A stretch of DNA of 64,000 nucleotides from Triticum aestivum (Eukaryota; Streptophyta; Magnoliopsida; Poales; Poaceae): contig NC_057808.1 in assembly GCF_018294505.1 (NCBI RefSeq), positions 225,367,684 through 225,431,683 of the forward strand, in the 5' to 3' direction. Below are positions 34,290 to 44,700 of the stretch, one piece after another. The first letter of the stretch is position 1. Each line of letters begins with the position of its first letter. The position numbers and the translations under genes are program-made. A model generated the notes under the pieces. It made no database searches. It was given only the letters and a program-made list of their open reading frames with translations, and was not told the DNA's origin.

Positions 34290-35837
34290 TCACCTGGACC
34301 TGGCGCCGCCGGAGTGGTGGTACCCCGCCGGCCTCCACGCGGTGACGGCGTACAGCGGCTTCTTGTGCCAGCAGAGGAAGAAGCAGTGCCCCTCGGCGTC
34401 GTGCCTCACCTCGTACCCGCCCCACCCGCTCCTCTGCAGCAGCTTCCTCGCCTCCATGGCGCCGCTGTAGCTCAGCCCCACCCGCTCCATCCCCGCCGCC
34501 TCCATCCTCCCCGCCCACTGCCGCGCCCGCTCGTGCCGCTCCTTCCGCTCCCCGCCCTCGCACGCCACGATGCTCCTGATCTCCTCCCCCAGCACCGACC
34601 GCTCCACCCGCGCCCGCTCCGCCGCCGCGCTGCCCCGCTGCGCCGCCGCCGCGCGCTCCAGGCAGTCGAACAGCGACGCGTAGTAGTTGAGCGCCTCGTC
34701 GAACCTCTCGTGGAACGCCGCCCCGTTGTGGTTCGCCTCCTGCTCCGTCACCACCATGATCTTGGGAGACAGCGCCTTCACCGCCGACAGGAAGGACCCG
34801 ATCTTGGGCCTCTGCTGCCCTCCCGCGGGGAAGTGGCCGCCTATCGGGGACTGCGGCGACATGGAGGAGAACGCGGACGCGTCGGGGCTCAGCTGTAGCC
34901 GCGTGTTCAGTTCCCGCTCCAGGAGCTCCCCGAAGCTGCTCGGGCTGGACCGCGCGATGATCTGGAGCGGGGTGAGGCCGCCCTGCCGCTTGCCTCCGGT
35001 GTCGTCGGCCGCGAGGAGGCGGTGCAGCTGCAGCGCCACGCTCACCGCGAGCGCCTCGCCGGACCTGACGCGGAGGTTGTGTCGGAGCGCGTCGAAGTCC
35101 ATGTCCTCGAGCCTCGCTTCCACGGCGTTGAACTGGAACGGGATGTCGAACGCCTCGGCCTCCCTGACGAGCACGGCGGACATGCCAGCCAGGAACTCCT
35201 TGCTCTCATGGACGGCGGTGATGCGGAGATTTGGCGTGCCGTCGCGCCGGCCGCGGAACGCGTGGAACAGCGCGATCCACTGCGCGGGGTTGGCGGCAGG
35301 GCCGGAGAGGTCGACGACGTGGACGAACCGCTCGCCCTCCATGGCCTCGAGGATGGCGTGGTTGGTGGTCAGGTACGCGAGCTTGAGGAACGGGAGCATG
35401 TCGAACATGTGGCGGCGCGCGGCCGGGACGAGGTGGGCGTCGTCGGAGCTCGACGACGACAGGAGCGCCCGCGAGAGCCCCGGCAGGAGCTTGAGCAGCT
35501 TGCAGGCCAGCGCGTCCGCGAAGACGGCGGCGAGGCGCTGAAGCGTGTGAGGCGCGTCCAGCGACGCGAGCTGCATGATGTGCTCCAGGCAGAGGTTAGC
35601 GCGGTCGAACTCGCCGGCGGCCACCTCGGAGGCGCACTGGTACAGCAGGCTGATGAGGCGCACGCTGCACTGGTCCGAGCTCAGCTCCTGCACCGACGTC
35701 CCCGCGAAAGCGTACGGCGTGGGAGAGTACAGCGTGGACGCCGGCGACGACGTCGCCGACGACATCACGTCCTCCTGCTGCTGCTGGCGCTGCGGCTGCG
35801 GCTGCGGCTGCGGCGGCGGCTGCTGCTGCTGGAACAT
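34290..35837 (-). CDS. SCL3: GRAS transcriptional regulator, SCARECROW-LIKE 3 type
   Basis: Single coding exon of 515 residues from ATG at 35837 to TGA at 34290-34292. The frame is open a little further up only with a non-ATG codon, and MFQ at the start matches the SCL3 N-terminus. A Gln/Pro-rich leader (about residues 2-24) is followed by a Ser/Thr/Pro stretch, then the GRAS domain from about residue 58: LHRI (SLLYQCASEVAAG), VHIID (VHVVDLSGP, 172-180), PFYRE region with SGEALAVSVALQLHRLL, and SAW (GYEVR ... PLYAVTAWRP). SCL3 has no DELLA motif. In Arabidopsis it acts with DELLA and SCR in root endodermis gibberellin responses; the same role here is inference. High GC (typical of grass single-exon genes). 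Confidence 0.9.
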   Translation of the reverse strand: MFQQQQPPPQPQPQPQRQQQQEDVMSSATSSPASTLYSPTPYAFAGTSVQELSSDQCSVRLISLLYQCASEVAAGEFDRANLCLEHIMQLASLDAPHTLQRLAAVFADALACKLLKLLPGLSRALLSSSSSDDAHLVPAARRHMFDMLPFLKLAYLTTNHAILEAMEGERFVHVVDLSGPAANPAQWIALFHAFRGRRDGTPNLRITAVHESKEFLAGMSAVLVREAEAFDIPFQFNAVEARLEDMDFDALRHNLRVRSGEALAVSVALQLHRLLAADDTGGKRQGGLTPLQIIARSSPSSFGELLERELNTRLQLSPDASAFSSMSPQSPIGGHFPAGGQQRPKIGSFLSAVKALSPKIMVVTEQEANHNGAAFHERFDEALNYYASLFDCLERAAAAQRGSAAAERARVERSVLGEEIRSIVACEGGERKERHERARQWAGRMEAAGMERVGLSYSGAMEARKLLQRSGWGGYEVRHDAEGHCFFLCWHKKPLYAVTAWRPAGYHHSGGARSR

Positions 35838-35876
35838 GATGGATGCTATCCCACCCCAAGAACGCGGTTCCACTCC

Positions 35877-35981
35877 CTGCAGAGAGTAATTAAGGTTATC
35901 GGGTGAGTCAAAGCCATGGGCATTGTTCGACCCCGTTGTCCTGTTCGAAGCAACAAAAATGGCGAGGCCTCGAGTTCATAC
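35877..35981 (-). other. probable 5'UTR intron of the SCL3-like gene
   Basis: On the minus strand a donor AAG|GTATGA at 35981 and a pyrimidine-rich acceptor CTCTCTGCAG ending at 35877 bound about 105 bases. The acceptor is 39 bases upstream of the ATG. Inference from splice-site quality. Confidence 0.5.
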
Positions 35982-36691
35982 CTTCCGATGTGGTGAGCTT
36001 GTCTCTTGTGGCACCTCGGGTCTCTCCAAGGCTGGACGCATCTGCGGCACGCGCAATGCCATCTTTGTCCGCATCTCGGTGGAGGAACTGAGAAGATTGT
36101 GATTATTCTCTTGGAATTCATCCCCGAGGTTTGGGTCGCAAGGTACAAGACAAGCTTGTGATCAAACCATTCTGTTTCAGGTTACGTCCCTGCAACTGCG
36201 CCCTACGCAACCAAACAAACTGCGTGACTGTTTTCGATAGCGTCTGTTGGCTTAAAATTTTGTCATAAATCTGCCGCTCCCGTTTTTTATACTACATGAT
36301 AAATAAGATGAAAGGTGTGCCTTTTTTTTTTGCGGGGCAGATGAAAGGTGTGTCATGGTTCATATTGTGAGGGTCTTTTCTTCTCAGCAACAAAGTTGGG
36401 CATACAAGTGTAAACCATTTGGAACAAATGAAAACGTTGATATGATTCCTATTAAATTCCTACAGAACTGTCCAATCCATTTTTCTTTTGAAGAAATTCA
36501 ACACGAGGTTAGTCTATTTAGTCACATTAGCTAAATGACAGTTGACTGCATTTCAAATTGGGGTCAGTTGATTTTTGAGAGTTTGCCGGAGGAAATGAAG
36601 AAGGGGCTCGCTGGAGGGCTACCCCATTATCTATCTTAGGGTTACGGGTGGGGGCGGTAGTGGGGCCTCGCCGGAGGAAAAACTCGGTGGC
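35982..36691. other. upstream region of the SCL3-like gene
   Basis: The left part should hold 5'UTR and promoter. Right of 36240 it is AT-rich with short repeats; no TATA box placed with confidence. No other gene. Confidence 0.4.
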
Positions 36692-36717
36692 GGGGGGGGG
36701 GGGGGGGGGGGGGGGGG
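36692..36717 (+). repeat. 26-base G run
   Basis: An uninterrupted poly-G tract directly at the left edge of the 504-bp duplication. Length may be affected by sequencing. Confidence 0.7.
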
Positions 36718-37722
36718 CTAGAGGGATGGAGGGGGCCGACGGAAGACCGGTGGTTCAGGGGAGGGCTTGTAGCCATTCCCCTATTTAGTACAACTAGGTA
36801 CTTGTTGTGCCTTGCCATAAACTAGGTACTATCTCAGCTCATACACGTACATGATCAAACTTGTGACAATAGCAATATCTAGGATGGCACAGTGAGCAGC
36901 GGTGATCACATATAGATCTCCCGATGGCACATCGGATTTGCTATGGTCGACGCTCACTATAAGCTGCGAGGGCGGACTTGATGCCCTACAATGTCGCAGG
37001 GGTTTACCACCGCTCCTGGTGCACGATTCTGAGGGAGATTTCAGACACACTTGAGCGGTAGGACTTTTACTCCTTAGGGCATCTACAACATTGACCCTCA
37101 AGCCACCCGCAATGGTTCGGTTGGGACATGTTTTGTCATCGAGCGTGGGTCTGTATCGGTCCACAAACCGGTCTAGACACACCTTTTTCCACAAACCAGG
37201 AACAAACTGAGGGGGCGGGGGCTAGAGGGATGGCCGGGGGCGACGGAAGACCGATGGTTCAGGGGAGGGCTTGTAGCCATTCCCCTATTTAGTACAACTA
37301 GGTACGTGTGCGTTGCCATAAAACTAGGTACTATCTCAGCTCATACACGTACCTGATCAAACTTGTGGCAATAGCAATATCTAGGATGGCATGGTGAGCA
37401 CCGGTGATCACACATAGATCTCCCGATGGCACATCGTATTTGCTATGTTCGACGCTCACTATAAGCTGCGAGGGCGGACTTGATGCCCTACAATGTCGCA
37501 GGGGTTTACCACCGCTCCTGGTGCACAATTCTGAGGGAGATTTCAGACACACTTGAGCGGTAGGACTTTTACTCTTTAGGGCATCTACAACACTGACCCT
37601 CAAACCACCCACAATGGTTCGGTTGGGACGTGTTTTGTCATCGAGAGTGGGTCTGTATCGGTCCACAGACCGGTCCAGACGCACTTTTTCCTGCAAACCA
37701 GGAACAAACTGAGGGGGGGGGG
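36717..37722. repeat. tandem duplication, two copies of about 504 bp
   Basis: 36717-37220 and 37221-37722 share GCTAGAGGGATGG at the start, CATTCCCCTATTTAGTACAA after about 60 bases, CTCCCGATGGCACATCG, and AACAAACTGAGGGGG at the end. By eye more than 90 percent alike. Each has the same 121-codon frame on the minus strand, whose N-terminus (DRYRPTLDDKT) occurs in grass transposon sequence. No evidence that either is a gene. Confidence 0.8.
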
Positions 37723-38159
37723 CTTTGTGAGCGTCCGGACCACTATCACGCCCGCTTCTATTCTAACTGCCCTGGCCCACACCTAAAACCCTCCCTCGCC
37801 CATGCGCTTTCCCACCAGAAGCTAGTTGCCCGCATTCATACCACTCTAGAGCGGCCACTCCACATTGACGTCGGCCGAGAGTGGATGTGACCTCTTGCCA
37901 GCACCGACATTGAAGTGGCTCGCCGGTCGAGGGCACCGCCCGTGTCGCGTCCCCAGTGTCTATGCATGTTCAATGCTGAAGAGACGTTTACTGGAGTTCA
38001 ATGCCCATCCCTTCGTGTGCCACCATTAAACAGGCTCGACGGCCTAGAAAGCAACTCCGGCGCCCGCACTCGGACGCTTATCCACTATTTAAAGGCGAAC
38101 ACTCGTGTTGAATTGACCAAAATTGTATTTTATACTAGGAGATGATTTCGTCACAAGTC
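37723..38159. other. intergenic, transposon-like sequence
   Basis: GC-rich with GCGTCCGGAC and CTATTTAAAGGCGAACAC words resembling DNA-transposon interiors. No frame I recognise. Confidence 0.35.
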
Positions 38160-38741
38160 TAATAGTCTATAACACGAGAAGTTATCATATGTCCTTAGAC
38201 CATTGAGAATCTCGAGTCACTTAATACTGGACAATGCACTTTGGGGTTGTTCTAACATCAATCGTAACATGGTGATCATAACGACAACTTATAGGTTCAT
38301 CGGAAACGTATGTGGGACTAGATAGCTCGAGATTGGGATTTCCTTCTCCAGCGATGGTGAGATATTCTTAGGGTTCTCTCCGTGAGACGGCATCAAGTCA
38401 TCAATCATCCCCTGGCCAGATAAAGCGTGACTTGCTCACGGGGATGCCGAAACACGAGAACAAGAAAAGAGAACAAAACCGATAACAAGGAGACCGACAC
38501 AGTGATCATGTGTTTGATTCACGGGATGCTGATATATCTCACCTCAGCTTTTGTAAAGTATCGTGAAGCAAAAGGAATAACATATGGTAGCTACAGGTTC
38601 CTCAATAATCATTCATGTGAGTATAGGAGTCAATATGGATGTCCACAATTCCACTATTTATCATTCAACGAAATGTGTTTCAGTCACGTCTCTATTTCAC
38701 TGAACTTGCAAGGTCACGTGCTTAAGGGTTTATGATTTGTT
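38160..38741. repeat. left part of an older sequence split by the Angela insertion
   Basis: LTR-like in composition. It continues, after the 8.7-kb insertion, at 47466. Left boundary not defined. Confidence 0.4.
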
Positions 38742-40477
38742 TGAAGGAAATATGCCCAAGAGGAAATAATAAAGTTATTATTTATTTCCTTATATCATGA
38801 TAAATGTTTATTATTCATTCTAGAATTGTATTAACCAGAAAAGTAATACTTGTGTGAATACATAGACAAACAGAGTGTCACTAGTATGCCTCTACTTGAC
38901 TAGCTCGTTGATCAAAGATGGTTATGTTTCCTAGCCATTGACATGGGTTGTCATTTGATTAACGGGATCACATCATTAGGAGAATGATGTGATTGACTTG
39001 ACCCATTCCGTTAGCTTAGCACTCGATCGTATAGTATGTTGCTATTGCTTTATTCATGACTTATACATGTTCCTATGACTATGAGATTATGCAACTCCCG
39101 TTTACCGAAGGAACACTTAGTGTGCTACCAAACGTCACAACGTAACTGGGTGATTATAAAGGTGCTCTACAGGTGTCTCCGAAGGTACTTGTTGGGTTGG
39201 CGTATTTCGAGCTTAGGATTTGTCTCTCCGATTGTCGGAGAGGTATCTCTGGGCCCACTCGGTAATGCACATCACTTAAGCCTTGCAAACATTGCAACTA
39301 ATGAGTTAGTTGCGGGATGATGTATTACGGAACGAGTAAAGAGACTTGCCGGTAACGAGATTGAACTAGGTATTGAGATACCGACGATCGAATCTCGGGC
39401 AAGTAACATACCGATGACAAAGGGAACAACGTATGTTGTTATGCGGTCTGACCGATAAAGATCTTCGTAGAATATGTGGGAGCCAATATGAGCATCCAGG
39501 TTCCGCTATTGGTTATTGACCGGAGACGTGTCTCGGTCATGTCTACATAGTTCTCGAACCCGTAGGGTCCGCACGCTTAACGTTTCGATGACAGTTATAT
39601 TATGAGTTTATATGTTTTGATGTACCGAAGGTTGTTCGGAGTCCCGGATGTGATCACGGACATGACGAGGAGTCTCGAAATGGTCGAGACATGAAGATTG
39701 ATATATTGGAAGCCTATATTTGGATATCGGAAGTGTTCCGGGTGAAATCGGGATTTTACCGGAGTACCGGAGGGGTTACCGGAACCCCCGGGGGTTAATG
39801 GGCCATAGTGGGCCTTAGTGGAGAAGAGGAGAGGCGGCCAGGGCAAGGGCCGCGCGCCCCTCCCCCCTAGTCCGAATAGGACAAGGAGAGGGGGCGGCGC
39901 CCCCCTTTCCTTCTTCTCCTCCACCTCTTTCCCCCTCCACTCCTAATCCAACAAGGAAAAGGGAGGGAGTCCTACTCCCGGTGGGAGTAGGACTCCTCCT
40001 GGCGCGCCCCCTCCTGGCCGGCCGCACCTCCCCCCTTGCTCCTTTATATACGGGGGCAGGGGGCACCCTAGAGACACAACAATTGATCGTTTGATCTTTT
40101 AGCCGTGTGCGGTGCCCCCCTCCACCATAGTCCACCTCGATAATACTGTAGCGGTGCTTAGGCGAAGCCCTGCGTCGGTAGAACATCATCATCGTCACCA
40201 CGCCGTCGTGCTGACGAAACTCTCCCTCAACACTCGACTGGATCGGAGTTCGAGGGACGTCATCGGGCTGAACGTGTGCTGAACTCGGAGGTGCCGTGCG
40301 TTCGGTACTTGATCGGTCGGATCGTGAAGACGTACGACTACATCAACCGCGTTGTGCTAACGCTTCCGCTTTCGGTCTACGAGGGTACGTGGACAACACT
40401 CTCCCCTCTCGTTGCTATGCATCACCATGATCTTGCGTGTGCGTAGGAAAATTTTGAAATTACTACGTTCGCCAACA
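38742..40477 (+). repeat. 5' LTR of the Angela-type element
   Basis: Starts TGAAGGAAATATGCCC, ends GCCAACA. A TATA-like TTTATATACG lies near 40043, downstream of G+C-rich U3 sequence. Confidence 0.92.
40041..40052 (+). promoter_or_regulatory. TATA box in the Angela 5' LTR
   Basis: CCTTTATATACG followed by a G-rich then mixed leader; the identical site in the 3' LTR is at 47029-47040. Confidence 0.6.
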
Positions 40478-40478
40478 G

Positions 40479-40490
40479 CGGTATCAGAGC
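40479..40490 (+). other. primer-binding site of the Angela-type element
   Basis: GGTATCAGAGC preceded by C instead of the usual T. Complementary to initiator tRNA-Met except at that base. Confidence 0.75.
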
Positions 40491-41706
40491 CTAGTTTTAT
40501 GCGTTGATGTTATATGCACGAGTAGAACACAAGTGAGTTGTGGGCGATACAAGTCATACTGCTTACCAGCATGTCACACTTCGGTTCGGCGGTATTGTTG
40601 GATGAAGCGGCCCGGACCGACATTACGTACGCTACGAGACTGGTTCTACCGACGTGCTTTGCACACAGGTGGCTGGCGGGTGTCAGTTTCTCCAACTTTA
40701 GTTGAACCGAGTGTGGCTACGCTGGTCCTTGCGAAGGTTAAAACAACACCAACTTGACAAACTATCGTTGTGGTTTTGATGCGAGGTAAGAACGGTTCTT
40801 GCTAAGCCCGTAGCAGCCACGTAAAACTTGCAACAACAAAGTAGAGGACGTCTAACTTGTTTTTGCAGGGCATGTTGTGATGTGATATGGTCAAGACATG
40901 ATGCTAAATTTTATTGTATGAGATGATCATGTTTTGTAACCGAGTTATCGGCAACTGGCAGGAGCCATATGGTTGTCGCTTTATTGTATGCAATGCAATC
41001 GCCCTGTAATGCTTTACTTTATCACTAAGCGGTAGCGATAGTCGTAGAAGCATAAGATTGGCGAGACGACAACGATGCTACGATGGAGATCAAGGTGTCG
41101 CGCCGGTGACGATGGTGATCATGACGGTGCTTCGGAGATGGAGATCACAAGCACAAGATGATGATGGCCATATCATATCACTTATATTGATTGCATGTGA
41201 TGTTTATCTTTTATGCATCTTATCTTGCTTTGATTGACGGTAGCATTATAAGATGATCTCTCACTAAATTTCAAGATAAAAGTGTTCTCCCTGAGTATGC
41301 ACCGTTGCCAAAGTTCGTCGTGCCCAGACACCACGTGATGATCGGGTGTGATAAGCTCTACGTCCATCTACAACGGGTGCAAGCCAGTTTTGCACACGCA
41401 GAATACTCAGGTTAAACTTGACGAGCCTAGCATATGCAGATATGGCCTCGGAACACTGAGACCGAAAGGTCGAGCGTGAATCATATAGTAGATATGATCA
41501 ACATAGTGATGTTCACCATTGAAAACTACTCCATTTCACGTGATGATCGGTTATGGTTTAGTTGATTTGGATCACGTGATCACTTAGAGGATTAGAGGGA
41601 TGTCTATCTAAGTGGGAGTTCTTAAGTAATATGATTAATTGAACTTAAATTTATCATGAACTTAGTACCTGATAGTATCTTGCTTGTCTATGTTGATTGT
41701 AGATAG
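40491..41706 (+). other. untranslated leader of the Angela-type element
   Basis: About 1.2 kb between the primer site and the polyprotein ATG, with many short ATG frames. This long leader is usual for the family and should contain packaging and dimerisation signals; I cannot place them. Confidence 0.6.
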
Positions 41707-44700
41707 ATGGCCCGTGCTGTTGTTCCGTTGAATTTTAATGCGTTCCTTGAGAAAGCAAAGTTGAAAGATGATGGTAGCAATTACACGGACTGGGTCCGTA
41801 ACTTGAGGATTATCCTCATTGCTGCACAGAAGAATTACGTCCTGGAAGCACCGCTGGGTGCCAGGCCTGCTGCTGATGCAACTGACGACGTTAAGAACGT
41901 CTGGCAGAGCAAAGCTGATGACTACTCGATAGTTCAGTGTGCCATGCTTTACGGCTTAGAACCGGGACTTCAACGACGTTTTGAACGTCATGGAGCATAT
42001 GAGATGTTCCAGGAGTTGAAGTTAATATTTCAAGCAAATGCCCGGATTGAGAGATATGAAGTCTCCAATAAGTTCTACAGCTGCAAGATGGAGGAGAATA
42101 GTTCTGTCAGTGAGCATATACTCAAAATGTCTGGGTATAACAATCACTTGATTCAACTGGGAGTTAATCTTCCGGATGATAGCGTCATTGACAGAATTCT
42201 TCAATCACTGCCACCAAGCTACAAGAGCTTCGTGATGAACTATAACATGCAAGGGATGGATAAGACGATTCCCGAGCTCTTCGCAATGCTAAAGGCTGCG
42301 GAGGTAGAAATCAAGAAGGAGCATCAAGTGTTGATGGTCAATAAGACCACCAGTTTCAAGAAAAAGGGCAAAGGGAAGAAGAAGGGGAACTTCAAGAAGA
42401 ACAGCAAGCAAGTTGCTGCTCAAGAGAAGAAACCCAAGTCTGGACCTAAGCCTGAGACTAAGTGCTTCTACTGCAAGCAGACTGGTCACTGGAAGCGGAA
42501 CTACCCCAAGTATTTGGCGGATAAGAAGGATGGCAAGGTGAACAAAGGTATATGTGATATACATGTTATTGATGTGTACCTTACCAGAGCTCGCAGTAGC
42601 ACCTGGGTATTTGATACTGGTTCTGTTGCTAATATTTGCAACTCGAAACAGGGACTACAGATTAAGCGGACACTGGCTAAGGACGAGGTGACGATGCGCG
42701 TGGGAAATGGTTCCAAAGTTGATGTGATTGCCGTCGGCACGCTACCTCTACATCTACCTTCGGGATTAGTATTAGACCTAAATAATTGTTATTTGGTGCC
42801 AGCGTTGAGCATGAACATTATATCTGGATCTTGTTTGATGCGAGACGGTTATTCATTTAAATCAGAGAATAATGGTTGTTCTATTTATATGAGTAATATC
42901 TTTTATGGTCATGCACCCTTAAAGAGTGGTCTATTTTTGATGAATCTCGATAGTAGTAATACACATATTCATAATGTTGAAGCCAAAAGATGCAGAGTTG
43001 ATAATGATAGTGCAACTTATTTGTGGCACTGCCGTTTAGGTCATATCGGTGTAAAGCGCATGAAGAAACTCCATACTGATGGACTTTTGGAACCACTTGA
43101 TTATGAATCACTTGGTACTTGCGAACCGTGGCTCATGGGCAAGATGACTAAAACGCCGTTCTCCGGTACTATGGAGAGAGCAACAGATTTGTTGGAAATC
43201 ATACATACAGATGTATGTGGTCCGATGAATGTTGAGGCTCGTGGCGGATATCGTTATTTTCTCACCTTCACAGATGATTTGAGCAGATATGGGTATATCT
43301 ACTTAATGAAACATAAGTCTGAAACATTTGAAAAGTTCAAAGAATTTCAGAGTGAAGTTGAAAATCATCGTAACAAGAAAATAAAGTTTCTACGATCTGA
43401 TCGTGGAGGAGAATATTTGAGTTACGAGTTTGGTCTACATTTGAAACAATGCGGAATAGTTTCGCAACTCACGCCACCCGGAACACCACAGCGAAATGGT
43501 GTGTCCGAACGTCGTAATCGTACTTTACTAGATATGGTGCGATCTATGATGTCTCTTACTGATTTACCGCTATCGTTTTGGGGTTATGCTTTAGAGACGG
43601 CTGCATTCACGTTAAATAGGGCACCATCGAAATCCGTTGAGACGACGCCTTATGAACTGTGGTTTGGCAAGAAACCAAAGTTGTCGTTTCTTAAAGTTTG
43701 GGGCTGCGATGCTTATGTGAAAAAGCTTCAACCTGATAAGCTCGAACCCAAATCGGAGAAATGTGTCTTCATAGGATACCCAAAGGAGACTGTTGGGTAC
43801 ACCTTCTATCACAGATCCGAAGGCAAGACATTCGTTGCTAAGAATGGATCCTTTCTAGAGAAGGAGTTTCTCTCGAAAGAAGTGAGTGGGAGGAAAGTAG
43901 AACTTGATGAGGTAACTGTACCTGCTCCCTTATTGGAAAGTAGTTCATCACAGAAACCGGTTCCTGTGACGCCTACACCAATTAGTGAGGAAGTTAATGA
44001 TGATGATCATGGAACTTCAGATCAAGTTGTTACTGAACCTCGTAGGTCAACCAGAGTAAGATCCGCACCAGAGTGGTACGGTAATCCTGTTCTGGAGGTT
44101 ATGTTACTAGACCATGACGAACCTACGAACTATGAAGAAGCGATGGTGAGCCCAGATTCCGCAAAATGGCTTGAGGCCATGAAATCTGAGATGGGATCCA
44201 TGTATGAGAACAAAGTGTGGACTTTGGTTGACTTGCCCGATGATCGGCAAGCCATTGAAAATAAATGGATCTTCAAGAAGAAGACTGACGCTGACGGTAA
44301 TGTTACTGTCTATAAAGCTCGACTTGTTGCGAAAGGTTTTCGACAAGTTCAAGGGATTGACTACGATGAGACCTTCTCACCCGTAGCGATGCTTAAGTCT
44401 GTCCGAATCATGTTAGCAATTGCCGCATTTTATGATTATGAAATTTGGCAAATGGATGTCAAAACTGCATTCCTGAATGGATTTCTGGAAGAAGAGTTGT
44501 ATATGATGCAACCGGAAGGTTTTGTCGATCCAAAGGGAGCTAACAAAGTGTGCAAGCTCCAGCGATCCATTTATGGACTGGTGCAAGCCTCTCGGAGTTG
44601 GAATAAACGCTTTGATAGTGTGATCAAAGCATTTGGTTTTGTACAGACTTTTGGAGAAGCCTGTATTTACAAGAAAGTGAGTGGGAGCTCTGTAGCATTT

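Noticed and set aside
34687..35541. Second plus-strand frame opposite the SCL3-like gene
   Set aside because: Same reason; the GRAS motifs on the other strand explain the open frame.
35022..35906. Long plus-strand frame opposite the SCL3-like gene
   Set aside because: Arg/Leu-rich shadow of a high-GC gene; no domain and no ATG context.
36829..37696. Pair of similar 121-codon genes on the minus strand
   Set aside because: They exist because of the tandem duplication and resemble transposon sequence; no domain.
39815..40201. Gly/Arg/Pro-rich minus-strand frame in the Angela LTR
   Set aside because: Lies in the GC-rich part of the LTR and recurs in the other LTR; no coding evidence.
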